Source: Corbicula japonica (Eukaryota > Mollusca > Bivalvia > Venerida > Cyrenidae). Taken from it: DNA of 64,000 bases. Location: assembly GCA_038501625.1 (NCBI GenBank), contig JAZAYU010000013.1, positions 4,340,001 to 4,404,000 on the forward strand, given 5' to 3'. Shown here in pieces: positions 1-12,200 of the stretch. The stretch's first letter is position 1. Every line of letters starts with the position of its first letter. Made by a program: the position numbers and the translations under genes. Under the pieces are notes generated by a model. It ran no database searches. It had not been told where the DNA came from and was given only the letters and a program-made list of their open reading frames with translations.

Positions 1-128
1 GATACCTTATATAAATGTAATTTTGTATTTTTTACAGTTTTCTGAAATTCTAAAAACGTCAACATTCGCGAACTGTTGACCGGTCAATAGTTTAGACTGT
101 TTCCCTCGCGTGCTCTGACATCACAGAT

Positions 129-671
129 ATGCATAGAGCGTCTATCGATCTTGATCATAAACCAGACGTAAACATGTCAACCACTGAACATGCACGATTT
201 ACGGACGTTTCTGATGAAGAGCTTCAGAATCTACTTGAAAATCGTGATTCTCTAAGCACCAAAAATGTAATTAAATGTTCCGTCACGGTGCTTAAGTCTT
301 ATTGCACTGAAAAAGGCATCGACTTTCCGGATGAAACGATTGATAAACAAACCCTGGACAATTTGCTTCAGAAATTTTATCCAGCAACAAGAAAGGCGAA
401 CGGGCAACTTTATTCAAAGAAATCAATGCTGTCAATTAGGTATGGATTGCAGAAACATTTTGAAAAACAGTTGTCTTTAGATATTGTCAATGATCCAGTG
501 TTCAAGGTGTCAAATCGTGTATTCAGTGCCATGTTGGTTAAATTAAAGGATCAGGGGTTAGCTTGGGTTCAGCACAAAGACCCATTAACAAAACAAGATC
601 TAGTTAAACTGTACAATTCTTTTGATCTTGAGACACCAGCAGGTCTACAAGACAAGTTTTCATTGACTTTA
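129..671 (+). pseudogene. Recombinase pseudogene, N-terminal open segment
   Basis: This open frame covers the core-binding region of the recombinase, about 181 residues from the first ATG. Blocks such as SKKSMLSIRYGLQKHFEK and WVQHKDPLTKQDLVKLYNSF fit the family order. The frame stops at 672-674 where homologues continue into FxxMYFxxRGRENLR. A second ATG at 174 is an alternative start. Confidence 0.75.
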
Positions 672-690
672 TGATGTATTTTTGTAATCG

Positions 691-1211
691 TGGGAGAGAA
701 TCTTCGCGACATAAAAAAGACAGACTTTCTAGTGAATGAAGCAGAGGAATTTATTGAACTTCGTGACATGATGACCAAAAATCATAAGGGTGATATCTAT
801 GACAGTACCAGCCAGGGCGGAAGGATATACAGAACTGGAACAATCATGTGCCCATATAGTTCATTTAAGAAGTACTTGTCGGTTCTAAACAATGACTGTG
901 ATCTGTTCTTTCAAAGACCAAAATCAAAACTGCCAGAAATCCTTCTACTTGGTTTAATGCCATTGCTGTTGGAAAAAACACTCTTGGCGACAAGATGAAA
1001 ACCCTGTCGCTTAAGAAGAAGCTCTCTAAAGTGTACACCAACCACTGCCTTAGAGCAATGTCTATTACTCTTCTCGATTCATTTGAAGCTTGACATGTCA
1101 TGGCTGTCTCTGGGCATAAGTCTGAGAGCAGTATCAGAAGCTATGCAAGAACAAGTGGGGACCAGAAACAGAAAATGGCATTAACATTGGCAGAAGCTCT
1201 CTCAGGATCTG
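691..1211 (+). pseudogene. Recombinase pseudogene, catalytic segment
   Basis: Two frames together supply the catalytic domain. The first carries GENLRDIKKTDFLV to FFQRPKSKLP. From 941 a second frame carries WFNAIAVGKNTLGDKMKTL, the HxxR motif in NHCLRA, then TGA at 1091, then MAVSGHKSESSIRSYAR with the nucleophile-position Tyr. The exon ends at donor GTAAGT (1212). Confidence 0.75.
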
Positions 1212-1421
1212 GTAAGTATTTTGTTTATAAGCCTGTCTCACTTATTTTTGGTTTAATGAACATGTTTATTGTTGAAAAATGACTTGCATGTTATATTATT
1301 TTAATTCATTATTACCAAAATTATATTTGATAATATTATTAGATATTTATTTGTAAATGATTGAAGTGTTTAAAGCTATACATTTAAATTTTCCCATCAT
1401 ATATTTTTCTTTTTATTACAG

Positions 1422-1519
1422 GACAACCAGTTCAGTCTGATGATGTTCATGAAGGCAATACTAAAGATGAAAACATGAAAACCAGGAAACCAATTCACTA
1501 CACGAAGGAATTCTACCTG
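1422..1519 (+). pseudogene. Recombinase pseudogene, middle exon
   Basis: A 98-bp exon between acceptor TTTTATTACAG and donor GTAAAT. It joins the preceding phase (G|GA) and reads GQPVQSDDVHEGNTK onward to EFYL with no stop. It lies outside the conserved recombinase domain, so support comes from splice signals and phase only. Confidence 0.55.
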
Positions 1520-1954
1520 GTAAATAATTAGATTTTAGATATTACTTCCAATATTTTTTATATATTTATAAATGCACCCATTTAAATTGGTTTAATTTAT
1601 TTAAATGTTTGTTTCATTTACAAAAAAAAGCAAAAATAGTTTTCTACAGTCATTTAAGACATCAAATGCACAAAAAATGACAATATGAAAACAAAATTTT
1701 AAATTTAAAACTTTTTTTCTAGAGTATTGGAAAACACGAACAATCTGACAAGTTGTATAACTAAAATCATTCATGGGTATATAATTACACATGTTTCGGT
1801 GATTTTCCTAAAAATGTGAAACATGCATAATTAATCAGGAATAGCCACTCTCAAACACACAACCAAAATGTAAAGTGAAAAAGAGAGCATTGGTTTATAA
1901 AATGGTCCATATCAAACAATACATCCACAAACAAGATTTTCTTCATTTTCAGAG

Positions 1955-2278
1955 CTTGGTCAGTCACGATTCGATTCTGTGGGGAGCAACTCGGTTTCAG
2001 CTTTAGAGCTTGGAGATAACATTGATTTTCTACAACTGTCTTCATCGCAAGAAATTACGTTAATGGAAGCCATCAGAACCGTAGAAAGAGTCGAGCCTTT
2101 GCCAGTACATCCAGTTGAGAACCCCTCGCCTCATCTTCCTTTACAGCCATTACCAATATCTCAGCCCCAGCAAATCTCTCATGGAGCATACAGTCATCAG
2201 CTTGTACAGAAACAGTCCAGCTACCGTGCACCAATTTACTATTTCAACAACTGTACTGTGAATTTTCCACATCATTGA
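1955..2278 (+). pseudogene. Recombinase pseudogene, last exon
   Basis: A 108-codon terminal exon following acceptor CAGAG. It is rich in Pro, Gln and Ser (VHPVENPSPHLPLQPLPISQ) and ends with YYFNNCTVNFPHH. A terminal FNNCxVxF motif is, from memory, common in molluscan KIAA1958-like proteins. The frame is open to TGA at 2276. Confidence 0.65.
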
Positions 2279-2284
2279 ACATTC

Positions 2285-2290
2285 AATAAA
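2285..2290 (+). terminator. Polyadenylation signal of the recombinase pseudogene
   Basis: A canonical AATAAA lies seven bases after the last TGA, in the expected orientation. This very short spacing means cleavage would leave a 3' UTR of only about 20-40 nt. Confidence 0.5.
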
Positions 2291-2699
2291 ACGGCTGGAA
2301 GTGTCAAACACCCCTCAACTCAGTTGAAATAAGTTAAGCGTTGATACTTGTTATCATTAAAATTGACTAGTTAACCTTTTTTTCATTTCTCCTATAAACT
2401 GAAAAAAAAACCCTGATTTATTCCTGTTAATTTCATGTGGAACAGTAAAGAAACAACATGACTTTATTCTCTTACTTTTATGTGGTGGTACAAACTTGTT
2501 TGGAAAGAATCCAATGACTATTTCTCCATAAATGAAATGTGTTGAAGTAATTAAACAAATTACAATTTTGTGAGATGATAATAGCAAAATGACTGTTTCC
2601 TTAAGGTTTTTTTGACGACATAACAGAGAAAAACAATATGAAAACCTACAGACATATAAAATGTTGGCGGTGTGACATGTGACATAGTTAAAAGATTTG

Positions 2700-2943
2700 T
2701 AACCCTTTCTTTCATGATATATACACCTTGATGGCATGGGCAAACAGTGTACATCCAGATCAGCCAGCACATAAATACTGTCTGATCAGAATCTGCACTG
2801 TTCGCTTTTTTTATTTATTTGGTTATTTCTGACCAAAAGGTGAACAATGCAGATCGTGATCAAACGTCATGAATGTGCCAGCTGATCTTGATCTTCACTG
2901 GTCACACATGTGTTAAAATGTGTATATATGAAGTAAAGGGTTA
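2700..2943. repeat. R1 palindromic MITE copy
   Basis: Begins AACCCTTTCTTTCATGATAT and ends ATATATGAAGTAAAGGGTTA, imperfect terminal inverted repeats. The interior carries the family core with GATCAG/CTGATC and TCTACACTG blocks. R1 is the commonest short repeat in this window. Confidence 0.8.
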
Positions 2944-3047
2944 AATTGACGAAGTTTAATTATTAACAGTAAAAATTTGCAAACTATTTTCTTGTTCCTT
3001 TTTTTCTTCTTCAAGTACCGTTAAAAAATAATTGATCAGGTAATAAA

Positions 3048-3220
3048 ACAGTTATTTCATATGTGATTTGGAAACAATCAAACAGTTGTCCCTCGGTGTC
3101 CGGGATAGTGTTTTGAACTGTTGCCCAAAGCTGTAGACCGAGGGCAACAGTTCAAAACACTATCCCCTCCACCTCGGGCCACCAGTTTGACTGTTCCCAA
3201 ATCACATATGAAATAACTGT
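3048..3220. repeat. Foldback (near-perfect palindrome)
   Basis: ACAGTTATTTCATATGTGAT at the left is the reverse complement of ATCACATATGAAATAACTGT at the right. Inner parts such as GGGATAGTGTTTTGAACTGT pair with ACAGTTCAAAACACTATCCC. Arms are about 75-80 bp with a loop near 3135. Confidence 0.9.
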
Positions 3221-3295
3221 ATACTATTTCTCAATTACAGAACAAAATACTTGTATATATAAGCTGAGACAAAGCAAAAAAGCATAAAGACTTAC

Positions 3296-3489
3296 TTTGA
3301 GCCGGAGTCCTCTGCAGTTTTTATGGCCCCCTGTAGCTCTGTAAACAGAGGGTCTACTCTAGTATGTATCACAATTAGTTTTCCTAATGCAGCTGCAGCC
3401 TTCAGGCGCACTGCCCTGTTGGGGTCATTCAGTGCTTTTAGGAATGTTGTCTGGAGCTGAGGTAAGAATGGTTTCAACATCACTCCCAC
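3296..3489 (-). CDS. GCN1: GCN1 exon 33, last exon in window
   Basis: Reads [20 protein letters not shown] and [20 protein letters not shown], matching human [20 protein letters not shown] and [19 protein letters not shown]. It ends with a split codon at donor GTAAG. I find no following GCN1 exon between 3295 and 1. Confidence 0.97.
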
Positions 3490-6189
3490 CTAAGGTAAGA
3501 TCATAGTTTGTGATTAACCTTTACATCATATATCATTATATGTCTGTGCAGTCTGATAGGTTCTACACTGTTCGCCTACTGGTTATAAAACATCTAAATG
3601 AAGCAAAAACAGTGTAGATCCTGATCTGGATGAAAGGAGCTCAATAACGCAAGTGTCAAAAGTTAGCGGAAAGTTATTAGACACAATTTTGGGTCTTTAC
3701 CAAGTCGCATTTTTGCAACAAACATGACTTGCATACCTTAAAATTCTCTTTCTTATTCAATTGAGGTGCAGATGACTTCAGTCATGAACAGTCATAACCA
3801 TAGTCACAAGTCTCATAAAGACTATTTATATAGTGTTGCAATTCTCGACCCATCTTTTATAGGTGTCAACCCAGCAGAGAGCTACATAATGTGGTACACT
3901 TATGATTTTACCATACAAATCATCGTACTACACAGATATGGATCATATTTCATACATAACCAAAGTAGATCTAGATCAGAATACAGATGCTCTGATTCTT
4001 ATTTCTGACCAAAAAGGGAACACTGTAGATCCTGATCAGACTGCAAAGATTTGCAGGACAATATGGATCTAACAGGTCACATGGGATACAAGCCATGTCA
4101 ATAAAATAAAAGGTTATGTCAAGATTTCAATCTCTGTTGCAATATTACTCTATTTTATAAAGTAACAACTTTGAGGCAGAGCACAACAAGAAAGTTCAAT
4201 TTTCTTCATATGAAACATTATTCAACTTAATAAAACATATATGACATCCCAAACAAACCTTTGACAACAGTAGAGTCAATGTCTCTAGTACTGCAGTCTT
4301 CACGCCAAAAGCAAATCTATCTCCCAGAATCCTGATCAATGGACCAGTGATGTTGACCACAGACGGCTTCAATGCCTCGGCACTTGTTTTATTGATAAGC
4401 TCACCAAGAGCAATGGCAGCTTGTTCTTTCACATCTTGTGAGCCGTTCAGGATGCCCTCTCGGAATACTGGCAGAACTGGTGCAATGCCCTGAAATATAA
4501 GGTACATCTCTTGTTCAAGTAACTTATCTGAATTACAGTTTACTTGATAAGCCTATTCTGACTATTTCAGGCCCGCCATGTCATTTTGGCGAAGTTTTGT
4601 AGTCTTGAAACAGAAATTAAAATCCTATTAGTCACTAAACATTATTTGGAAAACACATTTTGAAGGTGTTTCAATTATAAGACTAAAAACTAATTCCATT
4701 GGCACCTTAATAAATCTGAATTCTTGATTTTTTTTGTTGTACACTATTTCCTTGATGGCAAATACTCTCAGATGAGGCTTAAAACGATAATACATAAAGA
4801 AGAATGGCTATGTGTCATTATCTTCAACACAAGATCACATAAATTACATAAAACAGGTGTGTCAAACGGCCAAAAAATATGCCTGTCAAAAAGCAGACGT
4901 TGCGAAGTAAGTAAAGCTTTTGCAATTTAAAGGGCAGTAACTCTAGAGTGACTGCAGCAATATGGCTTGTTATCGAACCTGGCCTATATACTATTACCTT
5001 AAATATTCTGACCATATTTGATATTAATTTTTTTAAGGAATTCCATAACAGATGGCAAACATTGCTTACTGATGAAAGTAAAGGTCTGTAATATCTGAGC
5101 CAGTGGAGCAATACAAGTGTTGATTATCAATCCAAGCACAGATATTATGCCCATAAACATTTACATAAAGACTGAATTAAAGAGGGTAAAATGTCAATAC
5201 CAGTATTGAAAATCTAAAGGCCACAATTAGAGAATGACTGAAGCATTCTAACTGGGTTATCAAACTTTGCTGAAATATAGCCACACCACACATTCTGATC
5301 AGGTTTGGTGTGGACTGGCTCAATATTATTTAACTTCATGAGCAGACAACCTTTGTGGGTGCCATCCAGTGCACACGGCGGTCATGCTCCCACAATATTT
5401 TCGTTTAAAGGCATGTATATAGTCCCAGCTGTAACAAATACAATCTCATAAAAAACAAACCAGCATTGTAATTTTGAAAGGTACATGTTTATCATTAAGC
5501 AGGATATAGAATAAGTGCATGTGATGGAGCAATCACTTACCCTTTTAGGAATACTGAAGCCAGGGAGCTCTTCACCTTTCAGATCTTGTGAAGCATATCT
5601 GATTGCCTGTCGAACATTCTGTATGTGGTCCAGCATATCCATTGTGCTCAGTTTCTAAAACAGTATATACCTCCATTTCACCCAATCAGTTGCTTGAGAA
5701 TTGTCTCTAATCCCAGTTTTATAATATTCATCCCTACAGGCCTGCCAAATCTCCGGATTTTATCCGAAATCTCAGGATTTTAAGTTATTTCTCCGGATCT
5801 CCGGATTTATAGTCAAAATCTCCGGATTTCTATGAAATTGCAAAAAATATAGATTAATTAGACCTAATTTAAAAGTTGTGCAATTAACATAATAGTTATT
5901 CCACTGCAGTCGCACATTTCCTGTTTATTACGAGATAACGAGGACGTGGTCAGTGACATGCTGCCTCAGTGCCTCTGGCACAATTATACAATAACCGCTT
6001 GTCATAAACTAAACAAGGGACTCGATGTTACACCTGCCTTGATCTACTTTCATTGCATATTCATTCTAATATTGTCAAAAACAGGTCTTAACAGGTTTAA
6101 CAGAAAGTTAAAAAATGAATGATAAAAATAGACAAAAGTCATTTTAAAACAAGTTATTAGACCATTTCTAACAAAATCGGCAAACTTCA

Positions 6190-6227
<38 letters not shown>

Positions 6228-9200
6228 TTTTTGTTGAGGCACAGCCATAATGAACAGCAGCAAAAAGACAACAACAACAACATCATCATTGTCGTCGTCA
6301 TCATCATTGACATTCAGACAAAATCTCCGGATTTTTAATGAAGAAGTTTTGGCAGGCCTGTCCCTAAATCTAAAGAAACTTCACTTAACAATTATTTCTA
6401 AAACTTATAAGTAGTATCACTTTGCAGAATATAAATTACATGTAGTTAAGCTTCAGACTATTGTTACTATCTTATGTCACAAAAACTTTCTAACTGTTAA
6501 ACAAAAATCAACATTATGTAGTGAATACTTCGATTTTACTTGTTATTATCTCTCTATGTGTAATTGCAAACATTTTAACTTAACCCATCTACATGCCTTA
6601 GTACACGGCAAGCAGCTTCTACTACACTTGCTCTACACCTACCTTTGTGACAGCATTAAGGCACTCCCAGGCTGCTATCAGCACATCCTCTTCTTTGCGA
6701 ACAAACAAACCAATCAGCCCACGGAACAACTGTGGCAAGAATTCCTGATAGTCTATTTTGGTGTTCTCGCAGAATGAGTGTAGAATAGTAAGTGAAGCTC
6801 TGCACTTGTCAGCCTCTGGTGTCTGTGCTCCATTCAACAGTTCTTCCATGATGACTCTCACACCAAATTCATCTTCAACTGACAGTACCACGTTCTTACA
6901 GTATTCCAGCTCCTGTGAATTATTTTATTAGAAGCTATAGCATGTAATGTTAAGATTATTGAGCGACATTTTATTCAAAATATGAAGTTTTACATAAAAA
7001 TACTACCTAAGCCAAATAAGTATTAAATGTTTTTTAAATATTTGTTAAAGTAAAATAATTGTTGAAGAAATTATCATATCTTTCCTTACACAATAGAAGA
7101 TTTTGTTCAAATGAGTTTAGGCATTAGGTTACACCATTAACAATACTCTCTCACCAAAGAAGAATTATGTTTTCCATAAAAAATAAACCAGGCCAAAGAA
7201 TACAAGTGACACAGGGAACAAGTGCAAACTTTTCAGGGAGAGATTCATCCATCTAAGACCATAAAACTTAAAGATGAGACCAGCCCATGACACTTTTTAC
7301 TGTTTTACAGCAATACTTGACAATTTCAAATGAATGTTTACCTGAGGTTCCTCTGGAGTGCCAGCCTTTTCACTGAGAGATGACATCAATGCTGGCAGTA
7401 TCTTGGGCAAATGTTTAGTCAGGGCCTCCCCAGACACAGCGGCTAGGTATGACAGTGCTCGTGTGTTCACTGGTGGTGTAGTCAACTGCAATAAAGCTCA
7501 GAGATCTATAGTTAAGTACATGTCATTCCTGAAGGGCAAATAAGTTGTACAGTATAAATATTGAAGAAACCATCAGAAACATCATATAAGATCTCAGAAA
7601 TCTTTTAACCCTTTAGGAAACCGATATTTTTTATGTTTAAAAATTTAACAAAGATATGAATGAAGTCAATTAGCCATACCAGATGTTAGTTCAAAATACA
7701 TCGTACACTGCTTCTTCAAAAATCTGTTTTGCGACTAAGATCATAAAACTTTGATTGGAGAATAGTCAACATATTTCAGGACTTGGTTTGCTGGAATATA
7801 ATCCAATTCCCAAACTAACCAATCAGAAGCTAGAGTTTTCAGACTGGTCTCCAGTCTTAGTTTTATAATCTCGGGCACACCTGTGTGACTTTTGAATTGA
7901 CATACTCCTGGGCCCAAGATCATAAAACTAAGTTTTGAGATCAGTCTCAAATCTCAAGGATCTGATTGGCTGTAATGGCGACTGGTCGCCATTTCAGCCA
8001 ATAAGATGCTTGAGATTTGAGACTGATCTCCAGATTTAGTTTTATGATCTTGGGCACTGCTTTTACCTAAAACCTTCATTGAATTTTTCAATAAAATATG
8101 TTGGTTTATCAAAACAAATTCAATCATACAATATAATCATGAGAATTAAAATCATGCTCATATAACCATAAAATTCTACTAAAGAATCAGGTAAGGCATA
8201 TTGCTTCTTGTTGTAAAAGAAGATAAAATTTAGACAGAAATCCTGACTATTAAAATTAATATTAAACTTAATTTTATTAACAGTAAATTAACAGGTTAAG
8301 TTTTCAGGAAACTTTCCATGTCCAAGAACACAGGTAATTCTCATCTGTTTATCTGTTTTTCTGACAGATGTTGGACGTACATAGTAAAAGACATACCTGT
8401 GGTACCAGATAGGGTAGGACCACCTTACTCTTTACAATCATCACCTGGGTAAGACCGTCCAGAGCTCTCTCCGACAACTCAGGGTCATCTCCCTGTAAAC
8501 AAGACCAAAACTATTAACCCTTTTCTCCATATAGATACCTTTATGTGCTGGATGAACAGTGAAGATCCAGATCAGCCAGCCCATCCCTGCCATCTGATAA
8601 GGATCTACACAGTTCACTTATTGGTCAGAAATAACCTAATGAACCAAAAATTGAAGAGTAGATCCTGATCTGATGGCACACATGCTAGTTGATCTGAATC
8701 TACACAGTTCACCCAGGGATAACAGCTAAATCCCACAGAGTAAAGGATTGAAAGGATGAAGGCAAATAACCTGTAAATATATTAGACAGGTGGATCAGGT
8801 AATAAGACACCTACAATGAAGATCAATGTATTCCTACATACTTTATAATTAGACACATTACTTTTTGTATGAGTATGTTTCAGAGGTCTACTGCCCAACA
8901 TGGGACACAATATATTCTGTTAAATTTTGTTATTTAGAACTGAAGCCCTTACACTTATTGAATCAGCTAACATTGCACTCTTATCTGATGACGTATGCAG
9001 ACAACTTTATAACCATCAGATCGAAGACATAGTCACATCGAGAAGTTATTACAAGCCCAAGGGGGTGTTTAATGGTTAGAAATTCTGGATATATATAATA
9101 GATTGCTTTTTTATTATCGGTTATGAGACCAGTGCCCAAGGTTATAAAACTTAGCATGGAATCAAGTCTCAAATCTCAAGCATCTGATTGGCTGAAATGG

Positions 9201-12200
9201 CGCATTTCAGCCAATCAGATGCTTGAGATTTGAGACTGGTTTCCAATCTCAGCTTTATAACCTTCAGACCAGATTCTGATTGAAAAAGCTTAAACTATCT
9301 TTTTTTTAATTAATATAACTTAGAGCCATATTGCTACAAAGTACATATTTAGCCTTTTGCAGACTCAGTTAACCCTTTCCTCAATAAATTCACCTTTATG
9401 GTGTGGGCAATCAGCTAGTACATCCATGCTATCAGGATCTATAATGTTCACTTTTAGATTCATGAGGTCATTTCAGACCATTGCAGATCAAGATCAGAAG
9501 GCTTATCTGGATCTACACTGGTTGCAAACATGCGTTAAAACATGTATTTATGCAGTAAAGTGGTTAAATATAACTTGGAACCATTCTGTTACAAGCTTAA
9601 TAATTACCAGCTTGTTGAGTAGATCAGGAAGAATCTCGTCTAGCGCCCTCTGTCCTATGTTACCATGTAGACCATCAAACGTGCTAGCTGCAGCCTCTCG
9701 TACTTCAGGTAGAGGGTCTACAAGGGCTCGCTTCACTGTAGGAATCAGGCTGTCTGCATAGAATAACACCTGAAATACAATAGTATGTTTGCTGCTGTTA
9801 TCATTCACGTTCAATAATAACTAAAAGTTAACCACATGAACACCTGCCAGGTAACTAATTAATTTAAAAGAAGATAATCCTTGTAATACATCACCATATA
9901 ATATTATATAGTTTTTTAAAATTTATTAGCCTATTAATTTTTTTAAAAGGAATTAAAGATCAATCACCAAGCTTAAAATCAAGACAGAGGGCCACACATT
10001 ATCTAACAACTGTTCATTTAAAGCTCAAATAATCATTAAATAATCGTTAAGCCTTAAAAAAAACCTACAACATCACAAAATTTAATCCCATCATAGAATG
10101 TTTACATCTTACACCCAACTTACATGATCTCTTTGTGTAGAAGCCATGATTTCCCTAAGGCCAATGCAGACTCCTTGTCTCTGATCGCTCTGTTCCGAGT
10201 CTAAACCATGTTCAAGGATAGGGATGATCTCCGGAAGCACTCGCTCACCTAGCTTCTTGACAAGGTCACCAAGCGTTCTCGCTGCAACCTACAATGTAAC
10301 AGCACTGCTTTAATTGTTAGTTAAACAACTATTGCAACAATTTCATTTACTGGACCCAAGATCTTATCAAAATGATGGAAATCAGACACTAAGCTCTAGT
10401 TTGTGATTGGTCATTTTTTCCAATGGACCCAATTTCAACCAACAGGCTGCTTGAGGCTCACATTAATGGTTAGCTGGGACTGGGATTTATATAGGTACTT
10501 GGAGACACTATCATACAGGCTAATCTTCACATTATTAATAGATTTGTTGTTGATCAGAGACTAGCAGTTAAAGTAATCTCAAAAGTAGGAGCTTATGAGC
10601 TTCATGTAACCATAGTAGAAGAGATCTTCTTGCTAAACTTGCAATAATTTGCCGAACTGTATCTATAGAGCGTATCAACATTCTTTTCAAAGGACTTGAA
10701 GGCATGGATGGTATGTCATGTACCAGGAAACAATCCTTGCATCTGACGAGACCAAATAGAAGACAACATGCCCTTATATTTTTAAACATTTTTTCTTACA
10801 GTTTTCGCTATTACACGAAACTTTATTGATTTTAAAATGAATTGAGTCAATATTAATATTACCAAATTAATAATTAATGAGACAGTTACAGGGAAAAAAA
10901 ACCAACACCAACCTGTCTTTTATCATGACTTGTACTAGCCAGGCACCCGAGGAGTAGTGAGAACAGAGTTGACAGGATCTCTCGGAGTGTTCTTGGTGTG
11001 TTTGGCACAATGACCTTCCATACGTGTAGAGCTGCCTGGCGTACCAGCAGGGCAGAGTCGGAACGACCCATGTACAGTCCAGACAGGATACGGTTGCGGC
11101 ATTCCGCACCGAGTACTTTATAAATAAGCTGCTGTGAAGATTCAGTTCCAAAGTTATCATCCTCTCCCGCACTCTCTGTCGACATCTTACCAGATACACC
11201 TGTAATAGAACACTAATGTCTAATTAATTGTAATTTAAACAAAATTGGCTATTACAAAAATTGAAACAATACCTAGATTGAACTCTGATTTAATTAATAT
11301 AATTATCTGGCACATTCGAAGAAAAAGTAAAGCTCAAGTTCCAGTTTAAACTTAAAACACTTTCCATTGGCTTCAATACTACTGTTACATTAGATAATAT
11401 AACAATAATATTTTTATATAACAATAATATCTTTAAATGACACAATATTGTTATATAACAGTGATTACCCCTCACCTGATATTCCCATCCTCACAAAAAG
11501 TGAGAAAACTGTGGATGGGCTAATGATGATGCTGGGTGTGTGTAATCAAATAGAATGATAACCAACAATCTCCGGTCCACCCAATAGTGAAATGGCCTTA
11601 AAGTATTATATGTAATTCAACTTGGTCTAAATTACTAGATAGTGACTTTAAAATTTGAATAAATTTGTTGAGTGCCCAGACAGACAACATGTAGTTTATT
11701 CATGGCAGAGTCATCTTCTACTCATTCCAAAAACTTGAGCTTATATAAATAATACAGACTGATTCAATTTAATCCAAATAGTTTGTTTTGCTCCCACAAA
11801 TTAATTAATAATTATGAAAATTTAGCAAGGAATCAAATAAATAACTTCTATTTTTAGTTGTATCTAAACTAAATACAGACCAGGGTTGGTTTTCCAGAGT
11901 ACTCTTAAAATAGATTATACTAAAAATAGCTATGACCATGACCAGTTCACAAACATTTTAAAAACAATATATTTCCAATTTTAAATGCTTTAAGTTCCTT
12001 TAACCCTTTCCTCCACACATTTTAATGCTATGCGACCAGTGTAAATCCAGATCAACTGGCACATTCATGCCATTTGATCAAGATCTGCACTTGTCGCATT
12101 CTGGTCAGAATTAACCTAATAATTAATCTTAAAGCAAACAGTGCAGATCCTGACAAGATGGAAGGAATGTGCCAGCTGACCAGGATCTACACTGTTTGCC

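Larger units (their letters stand above)
129..2290 (+). pseudogene. Crypton-type tyrosine recombinase (KIAA1958-like) pseudogene
   Basis: The conceptual product matches the KIAA1958/QRICH1-like family of Crypton-derived tyrosine recombinases (DUF3504-type). Codons 129-671 give the N-terminal core-binding part. The catalytic part follows with the family blocks TKNH, SQGG, CPYSSFKKYL, a HxxR box (NHCLRA), GHKSE and the final Tyr in SIRSYAR. The coding frame is broken. One frame runs to the TGA at 672-674. The FMMYFCNRGRE block lies one frame over at 668-700, and GENLRDIKK returns to the first frame at about 691. Another shift occurs near 930-941, and an in-frame TGA at 1091-1093 replaces the Arg expected before HVMAVSGHK. 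Splice sites remain: donor 1212, acceptor 1421, donor 1520 and acceptor 1954 give joined phases. The last exon runs to a TGA at 2276-2278, and AATAAA follows at 2285. Assembly errors could mimic some of the breaks. The gene probably lies in a GCN1 intron in the opposite orientation. Confidence 0.82.
2291..3293. other. Spacer with R1 copy and a foldback
   Basis: Between the recombinase pseudogene and GCN1 exon 33. It holds one R1 MITE (2700-2943) and a long hairpin (3048-3220). I see no coding exon, although further GCN1 exons were looked for here. Confidence 0.6.

Noticed and set aside
1091..1093. TGA as a recoded (selenocysteine or readthrough) codon
   Set aside because: The family has Arg at this site and frameshifts occur nearby; a C-to-T nonsense change in a dying gene is simpler.
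9357..9761. 134-codon plus-strand frame
   Set aside because: Overlaps GCN1 exon 27 antisense and an R1 copy; the conserved protein is on the minus strand.
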